Assembly (NCBI RefSeq): GCF_016283395.1
Contig: NZ_JAEEMU010000055.1
Span: 1-50,424, forward strand
DNA from: Ruminococcus sp.
Lineage (GTDB): Bacteria > Bacillota_A > Clostridia > Oscillospirales > Ruminococcaceae
Reading direction: 5' to 3'
Length of the DNA: 50,424 bases
Below the pieces are notes generated by a model. It saw only the letters and a program-made list of their open reading frames with translations, made no database searches and was not told where the DNA came from. The position numbers were made by a program, and so were the translations under genes. Below are positions 33,734 through 41,642 of this stretch, one piece after another. Position 1 is the first letter of the stretch. Every line of letters begins with the position of its first letter.

Positions 33734-34288
33734 ATGGATAACGGTGCAAGTAGCTACCGCCGTTACCTTGACGGTGATGATAACGGATTAGTTGATCTGA
33801 TCCACGACTATAAAGACGGTCTGATCCTCTATCTCAACGGCATTACAGGCTCTCTCAGTCTTGCCGAGGAGTTCATGGAAGATACATTCTTCAAGCTATC
33901 CGTCAAAAAACCTAAATTTTCCGGAAAATGCACCTTTAAGACATGGCTTTATACCATCGCACGAAATCTCACCATAGATGAACTGCGCAAAAGGTCGCGT
34001 ATTTCCGACACTCCCGCAGATGAATATTATGATATTTCCGACGAGCGGAATATCGAAAGGGAATATTTGCAGGAAGAACAAAAGATCTCGCTCCACAGGG
34101 CTATGGAAACTCTCAGCTCCGATTACAAGCAGGTGCTCTACCTGACGTTTTTTGAAGAGCTGAGCAATTCTGAGGCTGCTAAGGTAATGCACAAAAGCAA
34201 CCGTCAGATAGAAAATCTCCTGTACAGAGCAAAGCTTGCGCTGAGATCAAAGCTTGAAAAGGAGGGCTTTGAGTATGAAAGACTATAA
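33734..34288 (+). CDS. ECF (extracytoplasmic function) RNA polymerase sigma factor
   Basis: A 184-residue sigma-70 family protein with only regions 2 and 4. Region 2 (about 20-85) includes AEEFMEDTFFKLSVKKPKFSGKCTFKTWLYTIARNLTIDELRKRSR, the core-binding and -10 segment. Region 4 (about 118-180) is METLSSDYKQVLYLTFFEELSNSEAAKVM, then RQIENLLYRAKLALRSKL, the -35 helix-turn-helix. The ATG at 33734 follows GGGGGAG; a GTG 33 bases upstream is less likely. It overlaps the next gene by 14 bases, the standard arrangement of an ECF sigma factor with its anti-sigma factor. Confidence 0.88.
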   Translation: MDNGASSYRRYLDGDDNGLVDLIHDYKDGLILYLNGITGSLSLAEEFMEDTFFKLSVKKPKFSGKCTFKTWLYTIARNLTIDELRKRSRISDTPADEYYDISDERNIEREYLQEEQKISLHRAMETLSSDYKQVLYLTFFEELSNSEAAKVMHKSNRQIENLLYRAKLALRSKLEKEGFEYERL

Positions 34289-35891
34289 TGAGATAGCAAA
34301 TAGTGTTTTTCAGCGCAGAGAAGAATACCTGAAAGAGAAAAAACGCAAAAAAGCTCTGATATTAAGAAATGCCACCGTTGCTCTGAGCTGCTGTATTATG
34401 ATAGCTGTGGGCATAGGCATCTGGAATATCGGTTTGCTGAAGGATATCAAACCATCTCCTCACAAGGAAGACTACACATTACCATCACCTATCGTAACAA
34501 CGGCTGTAACAACATCCGATGAGGATATTACCACGGAAAATACTGTCGCAACAGCGACAAATGATATCCTTGAAACTACGGCAATTGTTTCTGATAATTC
34601 TGCGCAAAGCGGAGCAAACGGTACAAAAACTACCTCCGCAAACGGTCACAGCGGCTCAGGCAATGTGACGACATCACGTTCAGACAGTAAGACTTCGGAA
34701 AGCAATGTAAGGACAACTGCTTCAAGCATTGAAATTACTTCTTCCAATAATCCGTCTCATCAGAACCTCACAACTTCACATCATCAATCCCCTGTATTGA
34801 CCACACAGCGTTCTGATGTCCGCACAACTACTACAACGCCACGAATATCAACACGCACTACAACGCGGCGCACTTCAACAACTACAAGACATACATCGAC
34901 CACTACACGTCGAACGTCCACTACTACACGGCGAACATCTACCACAACAAGGCGTACTTCAGCTACTACACGTATTCCTGTAGCTACTACGACTACAAGG
35001 GTATATACATCACTTGCTACGTATACTACGATGACGTATGCTACAACAACTAAAGTATATACTACCAGAGTATACACTTCAACTACAGCAGTATACACGC
35101 ACCCTGCATATACTACTATAGCAACATCGATATCTCCGCAGCCTGCTTATACAACAACAGCTGCAATGTCGACCATTGTTTACACATCAACGACACGACA
35201 TGATCCTGCTGTTGCAACAACTGTATATCCTGCGGTGTCCAGCACATATTCTCCCGTACTGAGCACAACGACTACAAAGCCTCCGCATTCAGAATTCTAT
35301 TATAACGGCACAACATATACAGTGGCGGGATGTGAGAATTTTGATACTTCATTTACAGGGGATCTGCTTCACAAAAGCGGTATTTATGACGTAGCACTTG
35401 GACGACTTACCGTGTATACCGTATATGCTTACAAGGATTTCTCTCCCGATTTCCTGTGTATGGTGGAATTTGATGACGGCGAGACCTTCTTAGGCATTAA
35501 CTGGGATTACGTTCCTGATAATCTTGGCGAATTTTTAGATGCTATTGACTTCCCTGACAGTTTCAATTTATACTCCTTATATGACTCCGTCAATTCAAAG
35601 TATATAAATTCGCCGGATTGTACCCCATTGACAGAATTTCTGAAAAGCAACAAAAATGCAGGCATCATTCAGATAATTGACGACTTCTATCCCAAAACAA
35701 AAGTTGAATTTGATTATGATATGCTATCTACAGGTGATGATTATACCTGTATATTTGGACACGTGAGTATATCAGCAGATCAGACATTAGTAATATTCAT
35801 GGCTGATGATTACGGTCACCGTACATATGAGTTCAACGTTGACAGTACAACTCTTGACAAATTGTACGCATCACTACAAAAAAATGTTTAA
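34275..35891 (+). CDS. Membrane-anchored Thr-rich protein, putative anti-sigma/sensor
   Basis: A 538-residue single-pass membrane protein. A short basic cytoplasmic head (MKDYNEIANSVFQRREEYLKEKKRKK, about 1-26) precedes one helix (about 30-50). A long extracellular Thr/Ser-rich stalk (about 60-340) with units such as TTTRRTSTTTR follows, then a C-terminal domain (about 345-538) with EFYYNGTTYTVAGCENF, which I do not recognise. The start at 34275 follows AAGGAGGG and overlaps the sigma gene. Position, topology and size of the cytoplasmic head fit an anti-sigma factor that senses something outside the cell, as RsgI proteins sense polysaccharide in cellulolytic clostridia. It lacks a clear zinc anti-sigma motif, so the anti-sigma role is inference. 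Confidence 0.65.
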   Translation: MKDYNEIANSVFQRREEYLKEKKRKKALILRNATVALSCCIMIAVGIGIWNIGLLKDIKPSPHKEDYTLPSPIVTTAVTTSDEDITTENTVATATNDILETTAIVSDNSAQSGANGTKTTSANGHSGSGNVTTSRSDSKTSESNVRTTASSIEITSSNNPSHQNLTTSHHQSPVLTTQRSDVRTTTTTPRISTRTTTRRTSTTTRHTSTTTRRTSTTTRRTSTTTRRTSATTRIPVATTTTRVYTSLATYTTMTYATTTKVYTTRVYTSTTAVYTHPAYTTIATSISPQPAYTTTAAMSTIVYTSTTRHDPAVATTVYPAVSSTYSPVLSTTTTKPPHSEFYYNGTTYTVAGCENFDTSFTGDLLHKSGIYDVALGRLTVYTVYAYKDFSPDFLCMVEFDDGETFLGINWDYVPDNLGEFLDAIDFPDSFNLYSLYDSVNSKYINSPDCTPLTEFLKSNKNAGIIQIIDDFYPKTKVEFDYDMLSTGDDYTCIFGHVSISADQTLVIFMADDYGHRTYEFNVDSTTLDKLYASLQKNV

Positions 35892-35895
35892 AACA

Positions 35896-35938
35896 GCCCA
35901 CACTGAGCGCAATATTTGGTCAGTGTGGGCAATTTTTG
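35896..35938 (+). terminator. Terminator of the sigma/anti-sigma operon
   Basis: GCCCACACTGA pairs with TCAGTGTGGGC around a 13-base loop, followed by AATTTTTG. Confidence 0.85.
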
Positions 35939-36059
35939 CAAATTCCCCTCATTTTTTCCACCTAATATTTATTTTATAGGTTGTTATCAATTCACATTTT
36001 ATTTATAATAAACATATAGCAAATAGGCTATAGGGATATTAAAATTTGGAGAAAGCTCC

Positions 36060-36580
36060 TAAAGTGAACATCGCTGCTGTCAAAAACAGCAGCGGTCACT
36101 CACATTTGTCCGCACAAGTCAAAAGCCGAAGCGGTCAAACCAGTGCAAATCCTGCAAAACGGACAGTCTTATAAAAAAGAGAGAAAACGGGCAGTTCTCT
36201 CAATGCTATCCGATATTGCAGCAGCTTCTGAGGCGGCGGTGGAAATATTCAGCCCGGCGAACCTGTTACCCTCCCACAAACGCAGTTCCCGATATGCGGC
36301 GTATATTTCCACAGCACCTTTGAGGACATCTTTACGATTTCGTTCTTTCTATGCAGATTTACGCAGACTCTGCATGAAAGACAAAATATGTACATACCGC
36401 AAAAGCAGTATGTACGCTTGAATTTCCATTTTCAAGACTATCGAGGAGCTTTTGACCTTCTCTCTGTGTGAGACTAAGGAAGGCTCTGAAAGCTTCTGTA
36501 TCGGCGAGGCAAACGGCACATTCCGTGTACAAAGGCTGACGGCCCCTCTCCCGTCACCTTTGTCCTCGGCGGTATAAACT
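36060..36580 (+). pseudogene. Decayed coding remnants, family not recognised
   Basis: In the roughly 1-kb gap between 35.94 and 36.97 kb, protein-like sequence appears on the plus strand in shifting frames. It begins VNIAAVKNSSGHSHLS (near 36065). Further on are GEPVTLPQTQFPICGVYFHS (near 36250-36310) and NMYIPQKQYVRLNFHFQDYR (near 36385-36445), then LCETKEGSESFCIGEANGTF in another frame (near 36465-36525). Stops and frameshifts interrupt it. It looks like an old gene or mobile-element cargo decaying by mutation. The rest of the gap (36590-36969) holds a hairpin ACAAAGAC/GTCTTTGT near 36848-36871 and nothing I can name. Confidence 0.35.
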
Positions 36581-36969
36581 AAAAAATAATGTTACAGACA
36601 CAGTATTATAAATGAATTCATTCCGTTGCAATGAGCGGTTTCACAAAGTATAAAGTCCTGTTTCCCTTTCAGACAGGCATCGCATCAATACGATGCAAAA
36701 CAAAGTCAACAGACCCGCAGGCGGGGAGACTCTGCACTATACTCCCCTGACCTGCATTCGGGTTTGCTGTTCCCCGATAATTCGACAGGATAGCGCGAAG
36801 CTCGGGGGCATACGCAGTATCACGCAGAGATCGTACAAACGAATTTTAACAAAGACTATAGGCGGTCTTTGTGATATATTGTAAGTAATTCCTTTGCTAT
36901 CCAAATCCTTTTGTAAGAGGGCATATCAGAACAGTCTTATCTCTGAGGCGGAGATAGGGCTGTTGCTCT

Positions 36970-37371
36970 TTATAGAGATATTTTTATGATATCATCAAGA
37001 GGTATGCGCAGTCCGCCGCAGAGCACTAACTGCCGCGTAACTTCTTCTATGAACCGCACATTACCCGATACGGTAATATACTTCCCTCCCGATTTATGCT
37101 TATCGGGAACAAAATAGGTTATCTCGCAATAAGGCTCCGAAGCGATACGTGCGCTGAGGAGCTGTATTTTTTTGTTCAGTTCAGCTGCTTCGTCCTCGCA
37201 AAGCTCGGCTTTTGCATCGGTAAGTCTCGCGGACTCACCAATAGCGTCCTCATAGCCTGTGAGAGCCGCAAAAGGCGCGAACTGCGCCGCACGGTTCCGC
37301 CGCGGCATCTGTGCCCTTGTCGTTGAAACATGATGCGGCATATTGATTATATCATCATACTGTCCCGACAT
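36970..37371 (-). CDS. YolD-like protein
   Basis: A 133-residue protein of the YolD-like family. The segment MPRRNRAAQFAPFAALTGYEDAI (about 22-44) is the family signature, followed by a coiled-coil stretch (AELCEDEAAELNKKIQLL) and a small beta domain (about 80-130, CEITYFVPDKHKSGGKY). YolD proteins are usually encoded with a Y-family polymerase and may modulate its activity; the biochemical role is not settled. Here it lies about 300 bases downstream of the polymerase gene on the same strand, the gap being filled by a palindromic repeat element. Confidence 0.8.
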   Translation of the reverse strand: MSGQYDDIINMPHHVSTTRAQMPRRNRAAQFAPFAALTGYEDAIGESARLTDAKAELCEDEAAELNKKIQLLSARIASEPYCEITYFVPDKHKSGGKYITVSGNVRFIEEVTRQLVLCGGLRIPLDDIIKISL

Positions 37372-37404
37372 TATTATCTCCCCCTTTATGAAGTTTAGAG
37401 TTGA

Positions 37405-37665
37405 GAGTAGTTATTAGCGGTTAGTGCATAGTAAGTAGTGCAGGGACGACCATTGGTCGTCCGCGCATTACGCCGCAGGCAACATTAAAACTTTGTAGGG
37501 GCGAGTTCCGCTCGCCCGTGTGTACCTTACAATGCAAGTAACATGAACGAGCTGTAGGGGCGAACAGTGTTCGCCCGTATTCTACATATAGTGCTGTAAG
37601 CGATGTACAAGTAAGAGCTATGATAAGAGTGAACGAGTTTACGAGTGACAACGTGGCAAGCGGTC
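37405..37665. repeat. Palindromic dispersed repeat, copy A
   Basis: Contains three GGNCGN hairpins: GGACGACC/GGTCGTCC (37444-37462), GGGCGAG/CTCGCCC (near 37498-37516) and GGGCGAAC/GTTCGCCC (near 37557-37575), each led by GTAGGG. The tail GCTGTAAGCGATGTAC, then GAACGAGTTTACGAG and GACAACGTGGC (37593-37660), recurs at 41.3 kb (inverted) and 43.7 kb. It separates the polymerase from the YolD gene. Confidence 0.75.
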
Positions 37666-37673
37666 GAGCTGGC

Positions 37674-39179
37674 TCAGCTCGCTCTGTGTCCGCCTATTTG
37701 TCTGTTGCGCGGCATTGCAGTTGCTCCGTCGCAGAGGTTGCTTCCACGGAGCACCGCGTTCTTGCCGTATCTCTCCTTCATTCTCAGCATGGCAAGCTGC
37801 AAATTTTTCTCACGCCGCAGCTCTGCCTGCTCCTGCTGACGGCATTTCTCATTCTCTTCGGGATCTGAGAAAAAATCCAGCTGTATTATCTCTTCCTTGA
37901 CCGAGCTCTCTGGCACTACCCTGTTTGCATTGACGGTTATCCTTCTCACCAGCAGGCGGAAGTCCGCTATACGGTCAAAAAGCTGCATCATGGCTTCAGT
38001 TATTATTTTCGATGACGATACAGGTGTATCAAGATTTATGGTACCGTGAGCGTGAACAGGTACAGCCCTGCCGTAATGGTCAAGCACCACCTTGCCCTCA
38101 TAGCTCCGCCTTATATCCTCGTTCTGCAAATTCTTTACATCATAGCCTATAGTAAGCGTCAGCTGATCGGTAACGAGCCCTTTTCCAAGCAGGTCAAGAG
38201 CCAGCATATCAGCCATTTCCCATGTTATGAGCCGAGCCGTGCCGTACTCCGTAGCCTCCTGCAATACCTGTCCCGAGCTTATACTGTTGTTCTCGGGACG
38301 ATAGCTTTTCACATCGGCAATAGTGCAGGGCTCCCACCCCCATGCGTGGTCAATGAGGAGCTCCGCATTTACTCCGAACATCTTATAAAGTGCCCTTTCC
38401 CCGAACTCGGACGTGGAAAATCTTGCGATATCCCCCATTGTAAAAAGTCCGCAGTGTTTCAGCCTTTCCGCATATCCTCTGCCTAAACGCCAGAAATCGG
38501 TAAGGGGCTGATGCTCCCACATAAGGCGGCGGTAGGACATCTCGTCAAGCTCCGCAATACGCACACCGTCCTTGTCCGCAGGCATTTTCTTGGCAACGAT
38601 ATCCATAGCTATCTTGCAAAGGTACATATTCGTACCTATGCCTGCTGTAGCGGTTATCTTCGTGGTTTTCAGCACATCTCTTATCATAGTCATGGTAAGC
38701 TCATGGGCAGTCATGCCGTAGGTGTCAAGATAAGCGGTAACGTCGATAAATACCTCGTCAATGGAGTAAACGTGTATATCCTCGGGAGCGACATACTTGA
38801 GGTATATCTGATATATCCTCGTACTGTAGGCAATATACAGAGCCATTCGCGGAGTTGCGACTATATAGTCAAGTTCAAGTGACGGGTCTGCATTAAGCTT
38901 GCTTGCTATCTCGGACTTGCCTCTGAATTTTCTCCGCGGAGCTCTCATTTTCCGCATATCATTCACATCTCTGACCTTTGAAACCACCTCGAAAAGTCTC
39001 GGTCTGCCCGGGATACCGTAAGCCTTGAGGGACGGCGATACGGCAAGACATATGGTCTTATCGGTGCGGCTCTTATCCGCAACAACAAGGTTTGTGTCAA
39101 GGGGATCGAGTCCGCGCTCGGCACATTCTACCGAAGCATAAAAGGATTTAAGATCAATAGCAACATATATTCTTTCCAT
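37674..39179 (-). CDS. Y-family DNA polymerase (UmuC/ImpB-type translesion polymerase)
   Basis: A 501-residue translesion DNA polymerase. The N-terminal catalytic motif is YVAIDLKSFYASVECAERG (about 3-21) with the metal-binding Asp, then ADKSRTDKTICLAVSPSLKAYG. The second acidic motif is VYSIDEVFIDVTAYL (about 133-147). The helix-hairpin region (WRLGRGYAERLKHCGLFTMGDIA) and little-finger domain follow. The tail KNAVLRGSNLCDGATAMPRNRQIGGHRA is typical of Gram-positive UvrX-like members. The ATG at 39177-39179 follows GGAGGAGG; longer in-frame starts overlap the LexA box and promoter. It bypasses DNA lesions with low fidelity. The LexA-box promoter indicates SOS induction. Confidence 0.9.
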   Translation of the reverse strand: MERIYVAIDLKSFYASVECAERGLDPLDTNLVVADKSRTDKTICLAVSPSLKAYGIPGRPRLFEVVSKVRDVNDMRKMRAPRRKFRGKSEIASKLNADPSLELDYIVATPRMALYIAYSTRIYQIYLKYVAPEDIHVYSIDEVFIDVTAYLDTYGMTAHELTMTMIRDVLKTTKITATAGIGTNMYLCKIAMDIVAKKMPADKDGVRIAELDEMSYRRLMWEHQPLTDFWRLGRGYAERLKHCGLFTMGDIARFSTSEFGERALYKMFGVNAELLIDHAWGWEPCTIADVKSYRPENNSISSGQVLQEATEYGTARLITWEMADMLALDLLGKGLVTDQLTLTIGYDVKNLQNEDIRRSYEGKVVLDHYGRAVPVHAHGTINLDTPVSSSKIITEAMMQLFDRIADFRLLVRRITVNANRVVPESSVKEEIIQLDFFSDPEENEKCRQQEQAELRREKNLQLAMLRMKERYGKNAVLRGSNLCDGATAMPRNRQIGGHRAS

Positions 39180-39193
39180 AGCCGCCTCCTCTC

Positions 39194-39207
39194 CGAACAT
39201 CTGTTCT
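39194..39207. promoter_or_regulatory. LexA (SOS) box
   Basis: CGAACATCTGTTCT matches the Gram-positive LexA box CGAAC-N4-GTTCG with one outer mismatch. It lies just downstream of the polymerase -10 element, where LexA would block transcription. Confidence 0.7.
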
Positions 39208-39213
39208 TTTAGT

Positions 39214-39243
39214 ATTATACCACTCCCAGTCACCTGCTGTCAA
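39214..39243 (-). promoter_or_regulatory. Promoter of the Y-family polymerase
   Basis: Minus strand consensus TTGACA (39238-39243), 18-base spacer, TATAAT (39214-39219). A strong promoter held by the adjacent LexA box. Confidence 0.75.
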
Positions 39244-39324
39244 GGCTTGAAAAGAAAATATGTTCCTTTTTGGTGACATATCACATAAATACAGACTATA
39301 ATTATTAGCTTTTCACAATACAAC

Positions 39325-39345
39325 TTTGATAGTTTCACTATCAAA
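39325..39345. promoter_or_regulatory. Palindrome upstream of the U32-like gene
   Basis: TTTGATAG-TTTCA-CTATCAAA, an 8-bp inverted repeat with a 5-base centre. It is about 70 bases upstream of the promoter at 39416, so it may be an operator; no T-run supports a terminator. Confidence 0.4.
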
Positions 39346-39415
39346 CGCGTATAAAATTGGATATTTTTTACAAATTTGTACTTAAATTATCTCTCAATAA
39401 ATTGCAGAAGAATAA

Positions 39416-39444
39416 TTGACAGTCCTGTGAAGAAATGATATAAT
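39416..39444 (+). promoter_or_regulatory. Promoter of the U32-like gene
   Basis: TTGACA (39416-39421), 17-base spacer, TATAAT (39439-39444). The leader to the chosen start is about 155 bases and contains a 20-codon frame from 39451 (MGLLRKNNTKLRGSTYITII) lying almost at the transcript start. Translation of that frame is uncertain. Confidence 0.7.
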
Positions 39445-39606
39445 TTTAATATGGGACTATTGCGGAAAAACAACACTAAGCTCCGCGGCTCGACATACAT
39501 AACGATCATATAAAAATATTCGGATCCTCGCTTTTTTAGCGTGTACTGACAATCAAACGCGACTATATGTATTATGTCCTTACTTAATTTTTGGGAGATG
39601 TGTAAC

Positions 39607-41280
39607 ATGAATCAAGACTCAATTTCATTTGATCTTGGCTGTAATTTCGATTACAAGCTTTTTGACTTTGTTGATGAGTACGATAAGAAGCACGCTATAA
39701 CAAGCTTCTTCGGAAAGCTCAAATTTGACGGACTTCCGGGCGGACGTACAGCTTCTATCATTCCTGACTTCACACTCGATCAGCTTGCTGATTATGTCAA
39801 GGAATGTAAGAAGCGCGACATCACATTCAACTATCTTATCAACCCTCTTTCAATGGATCAGAACGAGATCGATCCTGTAGTGGGCAAGCAGATACGTGAT
39901 TTTATCCACCAGATGTACGATCTTGGCATAAGAGCATTTACGCTTAATTCGCCTATACTTATAAAATATGTAAAGAGAGAATTCAAGGACGTTTTCGTAA
40001 CACTTGGACTCTATGCTTATCCTACAACTATACAGCATATCGAATACTGGAGAAACTGGGGCGTTGATGAGATCACTCTCGATCACGGCTTCAACAGAAA
40101 GTTCGACCTGCTCAGAAAGGTCCTCACACAGTACAAGGATACAGACCTTCATCTCCGTGTAATAGCTAACAATCTCTGCCTCAGAGAATGTCCTTTCCGC
40201 CTTGCACACGGCTGCTTCGTAGGTCACTCAGACCCTGAGCTGTTCTCAATGGACTACTCACTTGTCAACTGTGCATACAAGAAAGTAACTCACCCTGCTG
40301 CTATCCTTACAGCTGAGTTCATTCGTCCCGAGGACGTTCACTATTACAGAGAGCTTGCAGAAGAGACAGGCAACAAGCACTTCTCTATCAAGCTTATCGA
40401 CAGAACAAGAACAACCGATTTCCTCCACAGAGTGGTAAAGAGCTATATGGAAGAGTCCTACGACGGAAATCTTCTTGATATCGTTAACTGGCCACAGGCT
40501 AAGACAATTGCTACACGTCCCGATCAGTCCAAGGAAGGTCTCCAGGCAGGCGCAGATGCTCCTGCTGCAAGTGCTCCTATGGGTGCAGGTGCTCCCCCAA
40601 TGGGTATGCCACCTATGGGTGCCGGCGGTCCTCCAATGGGTATGCCCGCAGGCGGTCCTCCTCCGTGGGTAATGGAAGGCAGACCTCCAAGACCAGGAGA
40701 GCCTGAGGAATGGGCAAAGAAGAACGGTATCACTGCTCCCCCAGCTGGTATGCCTCCTATGGGCGCAGGTGCTCCTCCAATGGGTATGCCACCTATGGGT
40801 GCTGGTGGACCTCCAATGGGTATGCCGGCAGGCGGTCCTCCTCCGTGGGTAATGGAAGGCAGACCTCCAAGACCAGGCGAGCCTGAGGAATGGGCAAAGA
40901 AGAACGGTATCACTGCTCCTCCAGCTGGTATGCCAGTAGGCGGTCCTCCTCCAGGAGTACCTAAGATGAGATGGATGGACAAGCTCAAGCCCGAGGCTAT
41001 GATGAATTACGGAAGAACTATGCATCTTCCTAAGATGTATGTTGACAACAAGAAGCTCGACGGCTTCCTTGAGCACTTCATCAATAACAACAACTGTGCA
41101 AGTTCACTCTGTGTAAACGATATCCTCGAAGATGGTCAGACAGCTCCTAATGCCTGCGCTCATTGCAGCAACTGGGCTAAGAAGGTCATTTCTTACGACG
41201 AGGCTGAGATCGAACAGTGGAAGGGATTATGTTCAGGTGTTCTCCAGAGCATTGAAGACGGCTCTATCTACAGATATTGA
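39607..41280 (+). CDS. U32-peptidase-like Cys-rich protein with internal Gly/Pro/Met repeats
   Basis: A 557-residue cytosolic protein. Residues about 1-300 look like the TIM barrel of the U32 peptidase family (YLINPLSMD, RAFTLNSPILIKYV, VDEITLDHGF). Cys191, Cys195, Cys203 and Cys222 lie in NNLCLRECPFRLAHGCF and following sequence. Residues 325-444 are two near-perfect 60-residue repeats rich in Gly, Pro and Met (APPMGMPPMGAGGPPMGMP, then WVMEGRPPRPGEPEEWAKKN). The C-terminal part has Cys497, Cys502, Cys517 and Cys520. U32 relatives such as UbiU/UbiV and TrhP bind Fe-S clusters and hydroxylate nucleic acids or quinones, so a metal-cluster enzyme is plausible. The precise function is unknown. 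The ATG at 39607 follows GGGAGATG; an ATG 33 bases upstream has no ribosome binding site. Single gene with its own promoter and terminator. Confidence 0.6.
   Translation: MNQDSISFDLGCNFDYKLFDFVDEYDKKHAITSFFGKLKFDGLPGGRTASIIPDFTLDQLADYVKECKKRDITFNYLINPLSMDQNEIDPVVGKQIRDFIHQMYDLGIRAFTLNSPILIKYVKREFKDVFVTLGLYAYPTTIQHIEYWRNWGVDEITLDHGFNRKFDLLRKVLTQYKDTDLHLRVIANNLCLRECPFRLAHGCFVGHSDPELFSMDYSLVNCAYKKVTHPAAILTAEFIRPEDVHYYRELAEETGNKHFSIKLIDRTRTTDFLHRVVKSYMEESYDGNLLDIVNWPQAKTIATRPDQSKEGLQAGADAPAASAPMGAGAPPMGMPPMGAGGPPMGMPAGGPPPWVMEGRPPRPGEPEEWAKKNGITAPPAGMPPMGAGAPPMGMPPMGAGGPPMGMPAGGPPPWVMEGRPPRPGEPEEWAKKNGITAPPAGMPVGGPPPGVPKMRWMDKLKPEAMMNYGRTMHLPKMYVDNKKLDGFLEHFINNNNCASSLCVNDILEDGQTAPNACAHCSNWAKKVISYDEAEIEQWKGLCSGVLQSIEDGSIYRY
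40579..40938 (+). repeat. Two 180-bp in-frame tandem repeats
   Basis: Unit 1 (40579-40758) and unit 2 (40759-40938) are nearly identical and each codes for 60 residues: a Gly/Pro/Met-rich half and a charged half containing EGRPPRPGEPEEWAKKNGI. A third, partial unit follows. Being a multiple of three, copy-number change would keep the frame. Confidence 0.9.
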
Positions 41281-41287
41281 TAATTCA

Positions 41288-41326
41288 AAGCTGCATTGCG
41301 GATATCCTCCGCGGTGCAGCTTTTTT
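41288..41326 (+). terminator. Terminator of the U32-like gene
   Basis: AAGCTGCA and TGCAGCTT enclose an inner GCGG/CCGC stem, followed by six Ts. Confidence 0.8.
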
Positions 41327-41580
41327 GCAGCGTGACGCTGCACCCTTGCCACGTTGATGCTCGTAAACTCGCTCACTCTTATCAATGCTCATATTCGTAA
41401 ATCGCTTACAGCACTATCTGTAAAACACAGGCAGCGTTTCCTACAGTGCGCTAATGCTATTTTCTGCGTAAGGCTACACGGTCGGATAATATCTGCTACT
41501 ACAGGCTGACTGTATTTTTTGCAGACGCGCAATGCGCGTCCCTACACTACTCACTAATCACTCCCCACTAAGCACTGAGC
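41327..41580. repeat. Palindromic dispersed repeat, copy B (inverted)
   Basis: 41327-41413 is the reverse complement of the tail of copies A and C: GCAGCGTGACGCTGC, then CCACGTTG, CTCGTAAACTCGCTCAC and CGCTTACAGCAC. The end at 41520-41580 carries GACGCGCAATGCGCGTCCC and the border CACTAATCA...CTAAGCAC. No gene is seen in it. Confidence 0.75.
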
Positions 41581-41583
41581 TTC

Positions 41584-41612
41584 TTGATTTTTGGCGGATT
41601 ATATGTTAGAAT
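41584..41612 (+). promoter_or_regulatory. Promoter of the two-component system
   Basis: TTGATT (41584-41589), 17-base spacer, TAGAAT (41607-41612), directly after repeat copy B. Confidence 0.55.
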
Positions 41613-41642
41613 TAAAGCAACTTTTATGACTGAGGTGAAAAC

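Noticed and set aside
37405..37665. Possible transposon with its own transposase
   Set aside because: No open frame with transposase motifs lies in or next to any of the three repeat copies.
40258..41076. Minus-strand frame rich in His, Trp and Arg
   Set aside because: Antisense shadow of the Gly/Pro/Met repeats in the U32-like gene.
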